A stretch of 8,292 nucleotides of DNA from Pyrodictiaceae archaeon. GTDB taxonomy: Archaea; Thermoproteota; Thermoprotei_A; Sulfolobales; Pyrodictiaceae. Under the pieces are notes generated by a model. It was not told where the DNA came from. It did not search any database and worked only from the letters and a program-made list of their open reading frames with translations. The stretch lies in assembly GCA_027043685.1 (NCBI GenBank), contig JALUFI010000276.1, positions 1-8,292 of the forward strand, given 5' to 3'. A program made the position numbers and the translations under genes. This document shows positions 1 to 5,688 of this stretch, one piece after another (positions within the stretch are counted from its first letter, which is position 1; every line of letters starts with the position of its first letter).

Positions 1-586
1 TTGCTAGGTTGGCTGCCTCGCGCGCTATGTAGAGCGATATCGCGAGGGACGCGAGGGGGTCTAGTGCGTAGAGCCCCGTGTACTTCACGGCCACTATGGC
101 TGCGAGCACGGCGAGGGACGCCATCACGTCTCCAAGCATGTGCAGGTATACTGACCTCACGTTTAGGCTGTGGCTGCTGTGGCTGTGGAGTAGGAGGACT
201 GCGAGAGTGTTGGCGGCTAGCGCGAACCCCGCCGTGTAGGCCGCTGTCTCAACCGCTATGGGCTCGGAGTGGATGAGCTTCGCTAGGGACTCTGCGGCTA
301 TCAGCCCGGTTGTGAAGAGTAGTAGGTTCGAGTTGAAGAAGGCTGCTATCGTCTCGGCTCTCTTGTAGCCGAAGCTGTATTTCTTTGTCGGAGGCCTGCC
401 CGCTATCTTCATCGCTATGTAGCTTGTCGCCGCGCTTAACGCGTCGCCGAGGTTGTGGGCCGCGTCGCTTAGTAGGGCGAGGCTGCCGGAGAGTATGCCG
501 CCGACCACCTCTACCAGGGTTATGGCGAGGTTGAGCACGAGGACTAGCCGCAGCCTGCCGCCGGCTGCATGAGCGTGGCTATGCAT
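1..586 (-). CDS. CDF-family cation efflux transporter (CzcD-like), partial at its C-terminal end
   Basis: This is a membrane antiporter that exports divalent metals such as Zn, Co or Cd, truncated here by the window edge. The reverse strand reads open for 195 codons from an ATG at 584-586 to the edge. The protein starts with a His-rich tail (MHSHAHAAGG) and then has about six hydrophobic segments (roughly 13-33, 38-60, 80-102, 115-135, 145-168 and 173-190). The two metal-site motifs of the zinc-type subgroup are present: HNLGD at 44-48 in TM2 and HMLGD at 149-153 in TM5 (HxxxD each). The family signature YSFGYKRAE is at 70-78. A His-rich loop (HSHSSHS, 134-140) lies between TM4 and TM5. The C-terminal cytoplasmic domain lies outside the window. 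A GGTG about 10 nt upstream of the ATG is a weak ribosome binding site. Family assignment is secure; the metal is inferred. A TATA-like box and a palindromic operator upstream suggest repressor control. Confidence 0.93.
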   Translation of the reverse strand, partial: MHSHAHAAGGRLRLVLVLNLAITLVEVVGGILSGSLALLSDAAHNLGDALSAATSYIAMKIAGRPPTKKYSFGYKRAETIAAFFNSNLLLFTTGLIAAESLAKLIHSEPIAVETAAYTAGFALAANTLAVLLLHSHSSHSLNVRSVYLHMLGDVMASLAVLAAIVAVKYTGLYALDPLASLAISLYIAREAANLA

Positions 587-598
587 CGCCAACACCCC

Positions 599-622
599 TG
601 CTGACTGACCGGTCAGTTAGCA
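599..622. promoter_or_regulatory. Palindromic operator, TetR-type, in the CDF gene promoter
   Basis: The two 12-bp arms pair at 11 of 12 positions; the core half-sites are CTGACTGACC and GGTCAGTTAG, centred between 610 and 611, and the one mismatch is 603/618. A long perfect-core palindrome with TGACCGGTCA at the middle resembles operators bound by TetR/QacR-type dimers. It lies 12-36 nt upstream of the CDF start codon and spans the transcription start expected from the TATA-like box at 635-642. A bound protein would therefore block initiation. The identity of the binding protein is inferred; a TetR-family gene is present at 3578-4138. Confidence 0.72.
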
Positions 623-634
623 AGGTCTTGTGGA

Positions 635-642
635 CTTTAATG
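635..642 (-). promoter_or_regulatory. Putative TATA box of the CDF gene
   Basis: On the minus strand the sequence is CATTAAAG, an AT-rich island in a GC-rich intergenic region. With the usual archaeal TATA-to-start distance of about 26 nt, transcription would begin near 612, about 26 nt before the ATG and within the palindrome at 599-622. This agreement of spacing is the main support. Confidence 0.5.
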
Positions 643-735
643 CGTTGCCGGAGACGTGGCGCCGCAAAGTCCGCGCCACAGGCCTTGTCTACGCGGGCTG
701 CGCTGCACCCCCTGGCCTAGGAGGCGGCGGTAGCC

Positions 736-741
736 AGTATA
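736..741 (+). promoter_or_regulatory. Possible TATA-like element of the radical SAM gene
   Basis: AGTATA is the best AT-rich hexamer in the GC-rich 160 bases before the radical SAM start. It would place a start near 764 and a leader of about 38 nt. The match is weak. The alternative is the CTTTAATG at 635-642 read on the plus strand, which would give a leader of roughly 140 nt. Confidence 0.2.
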
Positions 742-801
742 GCCGATACCCGCGGCCCAGCACCGCTCCCCGCCGAAGCAGTGCCTTGGCAGGGCTGAGG
801 C

Positions 802-2388
802 GTGGTGCGGTTCAGGGAGCACGGGGTTGTGCGGAAGAAGTGCAGGGGCTGCCTACGGGTGGCTCTTCTCTACCCCTCAGTGTACAGCGCGGCTGTGCAT
901 AGCCTCGCCTACCAGAACCTCTACTACATGCTGAACAGCCTCGACTACGTCGTCGCGGAGAGGTTCGTCGCGTCCTCGACCACGGGGCCGGAGGAGCCGC
1001 CGCGGAGCCTGGAGACCGGGGCCCCGCTTACCGGGTTCGACCTGGTCTTGGTGCCGGTCAGCTATGAGCTGGACTACGTGACGCTCGCGAGGATGCTCCT
1101 CGCCGCCGGCGTGGAGCCGCTCCGCTCCAGGAGGAGGGGCGGGGAGCAGGGCCTGCCGCCGGTGGTGGTCGGGGGCCCGGTGCCGGGGATGAACCCCGCG
1201 GTTGCCTCGGGGCTCGCTGACCTCGTCCTGGTTGGTGAGGCCGAGCCCCTGGTGCCGCGGCTCGTGGAGGCCGCGTACGAGCTGGGCGCGTGGAGGGCCC
1301 TGGAGGCGCTCTCCTGTAGCCCCGGCTTCCTGCCGGGGGGCGGGGGCTGCGGCTCGCCGGTGGAGAGGGTGTGGCAGCGGGGCCTCGACGAGGCCTTCCA
1401 CTCCACTGTGCAGTTCCGTGTCCCGGGGAGCGGGGAGCCCTGGGGAGAGGCCTACATGGTCGAGGTTAACCGGGGCTGCCCCCACATGTGCAGGTTCTGC
1501 ATGGAGGCCCACTTCCTTCTCCCCGTGAGGAGCCGGAGCCCTGGCAGGGTCCTGGAGCTGGTCGACGCCGGCGTTGAGGCGAACGGGGTGAGGCGTGTCG
1601 CGCTGTACTCGCTCAGCTTCTTCGACTACCCCTGGGCGGACCAGGTGCTCGAGGGGCTCCTCGACCGGGGCCTGGAGGCCACTGTGGGGAGCCTGCGCGC
1701 CGACACCCTGAACGAGGACAGGGTTGAGATGCTCGCCAGGCTCGGGCAGAGGGTGGTAACGGTTGCCCCGGAGACGTTCTCGCCGCGGCTCTGCAGGGCG
1801 ATAGGGAAGTGCATCCTCGGCGACAAGGTGGGGGAGATAGCTGGCTGGGCGTGGAGGAGGGGGATGCACGTCAAGCTATACCTGATGCTCGGCCTCCCCG
1901 GCGAGACACGGGGCGACGTCGAGTCCTACGCCAGGGAGCTGGGGAGGCTCAGCCGGGAGGCGCCCCCGAGGAGGGAGGCGATACGGGTCAGCGTGAACCC
2001 CCTGGTGCCCAAGCCCTGGACCCCGATGCAGTACGCCAGGTTCATCGACAGGAGGAGCTACGAGGAGAGGACTCGGCTCCTCCGGAGAACCCAGAGCAGG
2101 GTGCTCACGGTCGAGGCGCTGAGCTACCGCTACGCCTACGCCCAGGCGGTTGTCGCTAGGGGGGACGAGAACGTGGCCACGCTTATCGCGGAGTGGGCGA
2201 GGCTGGGCGGGAGGCTGGGCCAGCTGAAGACCGCGGCCAGGAGGCTGGGCCTGGACACGGACCTCTACGCGGAGAGGGGCGCGCCGGGCAAGCCCTGGCT
2301 CGGGATGGTGAGGCCGGGCTACCCCGCCGCGGCGGTAAAGAAGGCGTGGGAGTACGTGCTCGAGGCCGCCGGGGCCCGGGGCGGCTAG
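802..2388 (+). CDS. B12-binding-like / radical SAM domain protein
   Basis: This is a predicted radical SAM enzyme of 528 residues; substrate unknown. Residues 18-190 look like the cobalamin-binding-type Rossmann region of the fused B12/radical SAM family resembling TIGR03960: ALLYPSVYS (21-29), the SYELDY motif (87-92), VVVGGPVPGMNP (121-132) and LVGEAEPLVP (143-152). The radical SAM core follows, with the 4Fe-4S motif CPHMCRFC (Cys226, Cys230, Cys233), the motif TVAPETFSPRLC after a VGSLRAD stretch, and LMLGLPGET. A C-terminal helical region ends the protein. I see no DxHxxG cobalamin motif, so true B12 use is uncertain. An extra CxxC (C14, C17) precedes the first strand. The start is GTG at 802 or the adjacent GTG at 805; an in-frame TGA at 796-798 limits further extension. 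A weak GAGG lies just upstream. It converges on rpl14e, with the stop codons overlapping. By analogy with relatives it may modify RNA or a ribosomal component, but that is inference. Confidence 0.9.
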   Translation: MVRFREHGVVRKKCRGCLRVALLYPSVYSAAVHSLAYQNLYYMLNSLDYVVAERFVASSTTGPEEPPRSLETGAPLTGFDLVLVPVSYELDYVTLARMLLAAGVEPLRSRRRGGEQGLPPVVVGGPVPGMNPAVASGLADLVLVGEAEPLVPRLVEAAYELGAWRALEALSCSPGFLPGGGGCGSPVERVWQRGLDEAFHSTVQFRVPGSGEPWGEAYMVEVNRGCPHMCRFCMEAHFLLPVRSRSPGRVLELVDAGVEANGVRRVALYSLSFFDYPWADQVLEGLLDRGLEATVGSLRADTLNEDRVEMLARLGQRVVTVAPETFSPRLCRAIGKCILGDKVGEIAGWAWRRGMHVKLYLMLGLPGETRGDVESYARELGRLSREAPPRREAIRVSVNPLVPKPWTPMQYARFIDRRSYEERTRLLRRTQSRVLTVEALSYRYAYAQAVVARGDENVATLIAEWARLGGRLGQLKTAARRLGLDTDLYAERGAPGKPWLGMVRPGYPAAAVKKAWEYVLEAAGARGG

Positions 2389-2681
2389 AGGAGGCCCGGC
2401 TTTATCTCGGGCCTCACGGGCTCCTTCATGAAGTCTAGGAGCCCCGCCTTCTCCAGGGCCTGCTTGACCTCCTCGTCGCTGGCGCCGGGCTGTATCTCTA
2501 TCTTCTCCGGCAGCACCTCTATGTGGTTTATGTTTGCGCGGCGCCTCTTCACGCCACTCACGTCCTTGGGGCCGGTCACGACGACGAAGTTGTCGTCGAT
2601 TATCTCCACTATGACGCACTTGCGGCCGGCCTCCCTGCCGCGTATCTTGACGCAGAGCCTGCCAACCTCTATCGCGGGCAT
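2385..2681 (-). CDS. rpl14e: 50S ribosomal protein L14e (eL14)
   Basis: This is a large-subunit ribosomal protein of 98 residues, a normal archaeal length. Residues 4-37 form the KOW/SH3-like barrel, with IEVGRLCVKIRGREAG followed by KCVIVEIIDDNFVVVTGPK. Then come the basic patch GVKRRRANINHIE and an acidic helical tail. The ATG at 2679-2681 is preceded by a near-perfect Shine-Dalgarno sequence (GGAGGTG, 2692-2698) 10 nt away. It lies downstream of cmk on the same strand, as in most crenarchaea. The 103-bp gap and the strong ribosome binding site allow co-transcription with cmk. The pseudouridine synthase gene truB/cbf5 that commonly follows in crenarchaea is absent; a convergent radical SAM gene takes its place. 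Confidence 0.95.
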   Translation of the reverse strand: MPAIEVGRLCVKIRGREAGRKCVIVEIIDDNFVVVTGPKDVSGVKRRRANINHIEVLPEKIEIQPGASDEEVKQALEKAGLLDFMKEPVRPEIKPGLL

Positions 2682-2691
2682 GGCCGCCGAG

Positions 2692-2698
2692 CACCTCC
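2692..2698 (-). promoter_or_regulatory. Strong Shine-Dalgarno site of rpl14e
   Basis: The minus strand reads GGAGGTG, ending 10 nt before the ATG. It is the best match to the archaeal 16S 3' end in this window and fixes the rpl14e start. Most other genes here have weak sites or none. Confidence 0.8.
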
Positions 2699-2784
2699 GG
2701 ATTCAAGGGTGTTGCAGCAGGGGCGCGTAGAGCAGCTGCCCCCTGGTTCCCCGTGGCGGCGGCGCCGTAGCCCGGGTTCTTGCT

Positions 2785-3399
2785 TTAAGCATTGCCCGGG
2801 GCGGCTCCGCAGCCCGGGACGCTGTAGCCCTTGCCGCGGAGCGTCTCGCAGACATAGCTCTTTATCAGCGCGTAGGCCTCCTCTATCCCCATCCACCCCG
2901 TGTCGAGGACCAGGTTGAATATGTGGAGGCTGTTCGCGTCTATGCCGTAGTAGTCCAGGAAGCGGCGCCACTGCACGTATTCCCGGAACACGGTCTCCCT
3001 GTAGACCTCCTCCAGGCTCCTCCCCTCCCTCTCAGCTATCCTCCTCACCCTCACCTCGAGCGGCGCCGTCACGTATATCCTCACGTCAGCGACGCTGCCG
3101 AGCACCCAGGCGACGAGGTGCCCCTCCACAACGGCGCCGCCCTTGCAGCCTATCTTCAGTGTCCGGGAGTCTATCTCCATGTCTATCCTGGGGTCCTCGG
3201 CCGCTATCCTGTTGAGCTCCTCGAGGCTCACCCCCTTCTCCCTGGCGAGTTCGCGGAAGATGCGGCCGGCGGAGTAGTACTCGAGGCCAAGCTCCCTGGC
3301 GAGCCTCCTGGCGTAGGTAGTCTTCCCGCTCCCCGGCGGCCCACTGACGGCGATAGTGGGGCCGACCTTCCTCTCGCCGCCGCAGGTTGCCAAGAGCAC
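2785..3399 (-). CDS. cmk: Cytidylate kinase, archaeal type
   Basis: The enzyme phosphorylates CMP/dCMP with ATP in the cytoplasm. The P-loop is GPPGSGKT (20-27), followed by the CMP-site signature YYSAGRIFRELA (41-52). VVEGHLVAWVL (90-100) is the Walker-B-like strand. RIAEREGRSLEE (119-130) covers the lid, and REYVQWRRFLDYYGID (139-154) is a hallmark of archaeal cytidylate kinases. The length as called is 204 residues, slightly long for the family because of a short N-terminal lead. The start is uncertain: GTG at 3399 or TTG at 3393, because no ATG lies near the expected N-terminus (around residue 12). A purine-rich GGGAGGAAGGGG lies upstream. Normally rpl34e directly precedes this gene; here a TetR gene on the opposite strand separates them, so cmk probably has its own promoter in 3400-3565. 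Confidence 0.93.
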   Translation of the reverse strand: MLLATCGGERKVGPTIAVSGPPGSGKTTYARRLARELGLEYYSAGRIFRELAREKGVSLEELNRIAAEDPRIDMEIDSRTLKIGCKGGAVVEGHLVAWVLGSVADVRIYVTAPLEVRVRRIAEREGRSLEEVYRETVFREYVQWRRFLDYYGIDANSLHIFNLVLDTGWMGIEEAYALIKSYVCETLRGKGYSVPGCGAAPGNA

Positions 3400-3471
3400 C
3401 GCTCCCAGGCCCCTTCCTCCCTGCGCGGCTCCACGTCCCTCCGTGAATGCAGCGACTAGGGGGCAGCCAGG

Positions 3472-3512
3472 GGTTTGTGAAGCCTAGGCCCGAGAGAGCC
3501 AAGGGACAAACC
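3472..3512. repeat. Inverted repeat between cmk and the TetR gene
   Basis: GGTTTGT at 3472-3478 is matched exactly by ACAAACC at 3506-3512, with 27 nt between. It lies in the shared divergent promoter region. It could be two operator half-sites, a weak stem, or chance (7-bp arms). It does not resemble the palindrome in the CDF promoter. No convincing TATA box is seen nearby; GTATTGA around 3513-3519 is the best candidate for the TetR gene and is weak. Confidence 0.3.
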
Positions 3513-3577
3513 GTATTGACTACGCTGAGCGGGGATGACACACCACTCTTGGGGCTGCCGCCGCTTTGCCCGGAAGG

Positions 3578-4138
3578 ATGCGGTGCAGAGGCGAGGAGAG
3601 GAAGCCGAGCAGGGGGCACGGCTGCCCGGAGAGGAGGAGGGAGATAGTAGAGGCCGCTATGAGGGTGTTCGCGGAGCAGGGGTTCTCGGCGCCGCTGGAG
3701 GCCGTGGCCAGGGAAGCCGGCGTGTCCAAGTCGCTCGTCCTCTGGTACTTCGGGAGCAAGACCGCGCTGCTCCGCGAGGTAGTGGAAAAGGCGCTGCCCG
3801 TCGACGTCGTGGAGACCTGCATATCCCAGGGGCTTAGGGGCGCGGAGCTGCTGCGCTGCATAGCGCGCCGCTACCTGGAGAAGTACCGGAGCCGGGAGAT
3901 GAGGCACCTCCTCCTCCGCGTCATGGCTGGCCGGGAGGCTGTGCCTGGAGGAGTCGAGGGGCTCTGCGGCAAGCTGCTCGCAGAGATAGCGGAGGCGGCC
4001 TACGGCTCAACCGGTGCCAAGGAGAAGGTGAGGGTAAGGATGTTCTTCGGTGCCCTGCTCTGCTACGCCCTGAACCCCCCGAGCGACATGGCGCCCGAGG
4101 AGTTCATAGAAATACTCGTCGAGGAGGCTACGCGGTAG
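3578..4138 (+). CDS. TetR/AcrR-family transcriptional regulator
   Basis: This is a predicted DNA-binding repressor that acts as a dimer. The N-terminal HTH is clear: RREIVEAAMRVFAEQGF, then APLEAVAREAGVSKSLVLWYFGSKTALLREVVE, which matches the TetR pattern (helix 1, helix-turn-helix, YxxFxxK). The remaining roughly 115 residues are helical and variable, as expected for the ligand-binding domain. They contain several cysteines, but the ligand cannot be predicted. I chose the ATG at 3578 (186 residues); a TTG at 3566 would add four residues. A GGAAGG sits almost against the ATG, so the ribosome binding site is poor. The gene is inserted on the plus strand within the usual rpl34e-cmk block, and its end overlaps the end of rpl34e by 11 bp. 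Candidate targets are itself and the CDF promoter palindrome at 599-622. Confidence 0.9.
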   Translation: MRCRGEERKPSRGHGCPERRREIVEAAMRVFAEQGFSAPLEAVAREAGVSKSLVLWYFGSKTALLREVVEKALPVDVVETCISQGLRGAELLRCIARRYLEKYRSREMRHLLLRVMAGREAVPGGVEGLCGKLLAEIAEAAYGSTGAKEKVRVRMFFGALLCYALNPPSDMAPEEFIEILVEEATR

Positions 4139-4463
4139 CCGCCCCCTGCTGGGCGGCGGCCGCGCCCCGCCTAGCCTCCTGCAGCCTCTGCAGCACCTGG
4201 CCCCGGATAGTCTTCTTCAACAACTTCGCCAGGCAGTCGGGGCAGATGACGCCGCCGTACATCCTCTCCGGCCTCTTAGCGGTCTTCGGCAGCTTCCGCA
4301 GCTCCACCGGGCGGAGCCTGGGCACGCCGTTGAGCGGCCTGCCGCATATAGCGCAGCGGGCCGGCCCCGGCCTCCTCTTCTCGTAGTGCACAACCGTGTC
4401 GCCGCCCGGGAGCCTCACATGGACCCTCCTCAAGCTCCTGCTACGATGCCTCGGCCTAGGCAT
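4128..4463 (-). CDS. rpl34e: 50S ribosomal protein L34e (eL34)
   Basis: This is a zinc-ribbon large-subunit ribosomal protein of 111 residues. The N-terminus is strongly basic (MPRPRHRSRSLRRVHVRLPG). The zinc ligands are CAIC (37-40) and CPDC (74-77), separated by the family's NGVPRLRPVELRKLPKTAKRPER region. MYGGVICPDCLA is typical. The tail after residue 97 (ARRGAAAAQQGAATA) is Ala-rich and longer than in most archaeal homologues. A GGAGG core lies at 4472-4476, 8 nt before the ATG. The gene is 51 bp downstream of the DUF106 gene and likely in one transcript with adk. Its last 11 bp overlap the convergent TetR gene, so the unusual tail may reflect read-through into sequence acquired with that gene. 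Confidence 0.95.
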   Translation of the reverse strand: MPRPRHRSRSLRRVHVRLPGGDTVVHYEKRRPGPARCAICGRPLNGVPRLRPVELRKLPKTAKRPERMYGGVICPDCLAKLLKKTIRGQVLQRLQEARRGAAAAQQGAATA

Positions 4464-4471
4464 AGCCCAGT

Positions 4472-4481
4472 CCTCCTCCCC
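4472..4481 (-). promoter_or_regulatory. Shine-Dalgarno site of rpl34e
   Basis: The minus strand reads GGGGAGGAGG, with the core 8 nt before the ATG. It supports translation of rpl34e independent of the upstream DUF106 stop codon. Confidence 0.75.
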
Positions 4482-4514
4482 GGGGAAAAGCCGCGCCAGA
4501 CAACCCGGCCCCCT

Positions 4515-4997
4515 TTAAGAAGGGCGCCCCCGCCTCCTAGAGGCGAGCAGAAGCAGCACAGCCTCCTCCTGGACAAGGGGCAGACCCGCGAGGAACGCAA
4601 GCGCCACCAGCAGCGCGCTCGTAGTCACGCAGACGCCCTTGACCTCGACCGTGAGCCCCGGGATGCAGCAGGGGGCGGGCAGCGGCACCGCGTAGGCGAG
4701 GCTCAGCACCGCTGCAACCGCGTAGGCGGGGCCGAGGACCAGGAGCCTCGCCACCCCGAGCCTGCGCAGCCTAGCCCTGGCGGACTCTAGGCGGGCGAGC
4801 CTCTTCGCCGCGGCCCTCTTGCTCAGCCCCCCGCCCCTCAGCTCCCTGGCCAGGGTCTCGGCCTCGGCCCTCGCCTCGAGATACTCCCTTCCCAGGAAAA
4901 CAGCGAACCCCAGGTCGGCTACGACGAGGACGCCGAGGCTGAGAGCCACGAGGTAGACCTCGAGCCCTAGGACGCCGAGCGCCAAGGAGGGCTTCAC
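4515..4997 (-). CDS. DUF106 membrane protein (EMC3/TMCO1-like, Oxa1/YidC superfamily)
   Basis: This is a predicted membrane-protein insertase or chaperone of 160 residues. It has the DUF106 layout: TM1 (about 8-35), a charged coiled-coil hairpin (38-80, rich in Ala, Arg, Glu and Leu), TM2 (82-105), a short loop, and TM3 (about 124-145) with a basic tail (ASRRRGRPS). Archaeal DUF106 proteins are the minimal relatives of YidC/Oxa1, and genes of this family are commonly found beside secY and adk, as here. The start is GTG at 4997, embedded in GTGA with the adk stop codon, so the pair is translationally coupled. The TM2-TM3 loop holds three cysteines (110, 111, 123). Sequence similarity in this family is low; the assignment rests on topology and gene context. 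Confidence 0.82.
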   Translation of the reverse strand: MKPSLALGVLGLEVYLVALSLGVLVVADLGFAVFLGREYLEARAEAETLARELRGGGLSKRAAAKRLARLESARARLRRLGVARLLVLGPAYAVAAVLSLAYAVPLPAPCCIPGLTVEVKGVCVTTSALLVALAFLAGLPLVQEEAVLLLLASRRRGRPS

Positions 4998-5614
4998 CGC
5001 AGCCTCTTCACGAGCTCAACTATCCTCGACGCCGCCTCCTCCGGCCGACCCTCCACGTTCTCCACCGGGAATATGCTCGCCGACACCAGGACAGCACTAG
5101 CCATCGCTGCGACCCGGGCCATGTCTAGCAGCTCCCTTATCGCCTCCACGCCGCCGATGTCGCTCCGGACCCTGGTCTTGTCCCTCCTCTGCCTCTCGAG
5201 GATGACCTCCGGCGGCGCCTCGAGCAGCACTATGCTGTCCGGCCTCAGCTCCTTAACCACGGCCTCGGGGAGCCCTGGCCAGTACCCCGTAGCGGTCTTG
5301 ATAACAGCGTGAGTGTCCACGAGGAGTGCGCCGCCCTCGCCCAGCCTCTTCTCGGCATCCTCCCGTATAGCCTTGGCCGCCATCCCCTGGAGCTGGAGCT
5401 GCCTGAGCAACGGGAGATGCCTCATCTCATCCCGGTGCCTGACCCAGCCGACCCGCGACGCCTCCGAGAACATGTAGTCGCCGAAGTTCACTATGAGGAA
5501 CTTGGCGCCCTCCGCCTCAAGCATCTCCCTAACCTTGCCCAGCACAGTCGTCTTCCCGACGCCGGGGACGCCGGTCACGATAACGGTGACAAAGGGGTTA
5601 CGGTACACCGCCAA
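4994..5614 (-). CDS. adkA: Adenylate kinase, archaeal AdkA type
   Basis: The enzyme catalyses ATP + AMP to 2 ADP in the cytoplasm and belongs to the archaeal trimeric class. The P-loop is GVPGVGKT (15-22). NFGDYMF (43-49) and HRDEMRHLPL (60-69) are the AMP-site region typical of archaeal enzymes. LLVDTHAVIKTATGYWPGLP (97-116) and RQRRDKTRVRSD (141-152, lid) follow, and FARYAATASA-like helix residues appear as DMARVAAMASAVL. At 206 residues the length is normal for the class. The start is TTG at 5614 or GTG at 5608; both keep the P-loop close to the N-terminus. It lies 74 bp downstream of secY, across a terminator-like hairpin, and overlaps the DUF106 gene by 4 bp. Confidence 0.95.
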   Translation of the reverse strand: MAVYRNPFVTVIVTGVPGVGKTTVLGKVREMLEAEGAKFLIVNFGDYMFSEASRVGWVRHRDEMRHLPLLRQLQLQGMAAKAIREDAEKRLGEGGALLVDTHAVIKTATGYWPGLPEAVVKELRPDSIVLLEAPPEVILERQRRDKTRVRSDIGGVEAIRELLDMARVAAMASAVLVSASIFPVENVEGRPEEAASRIVELVKRLR

Positions 5615-5661
5615 GACCCAGCCCCCAGTGAGAAGAGAGGAGCAGCAACGGGGACGTGGGA

Positions 5662-5683
5662 GGGAAAAATGTGGAGCGGCTCC
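5662..5683 (-). terminator. Hairpin plus U-tract downstream of secY
   Basis: On the minus strand, 6 nt after the secY stop, a GGAG/CTCC stem is followed by ACATTTTTCCC. Archaeal termination depends mainly on T-tracts, so this is a plausible full or partial terminator between secY and adk. The stem is short. Confidence 0.45.
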
Positions 5684-5688
5684 TCGGG

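Noticed and set aside
1..276. 91-codon plus-strand frame at the left edge
   Set aside because: It is antisense to the CDF gene, Cys/Arg/Gly-rich, and lacks any domain; the opposite strand has the HxxxD metal motifs.
620..800. Possible tRNA or structured RNA in the gap between the CDF and radical SAM genes
   Set aside because: The stretch is GC-rich, but I could not find a T-arm GGTTCGANTCC pattern, a cloverleaf, or box C/D motifs in the right order.
877..1869. 330-codon open frame on the minus strand opposite the radical SAM gene
   Set aside because: The product is Pro/Arg/His-rich low-complexity sequence without domains, a typical antisense shadow of GC-rich coding DNA; the plus-strand radical SAM motifs are unambiguous.
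1876..2706. 276-codon minus-strand frame across the radical SAM end and rpl14e
   Set aside because: It crosses two real genes in another frame and gives an Arg/Gly/Pro-rich product. The L14e frame has a perfect ribosome binding site and clear homology.
3086..3907. 273-codon minus-strand frame spanning cmk and the TetR gene
   Set aside because: It overlaps the conserved cmk and TetR frames and encodes Arg/Gly/Pro-rich sequence without recognisable features.
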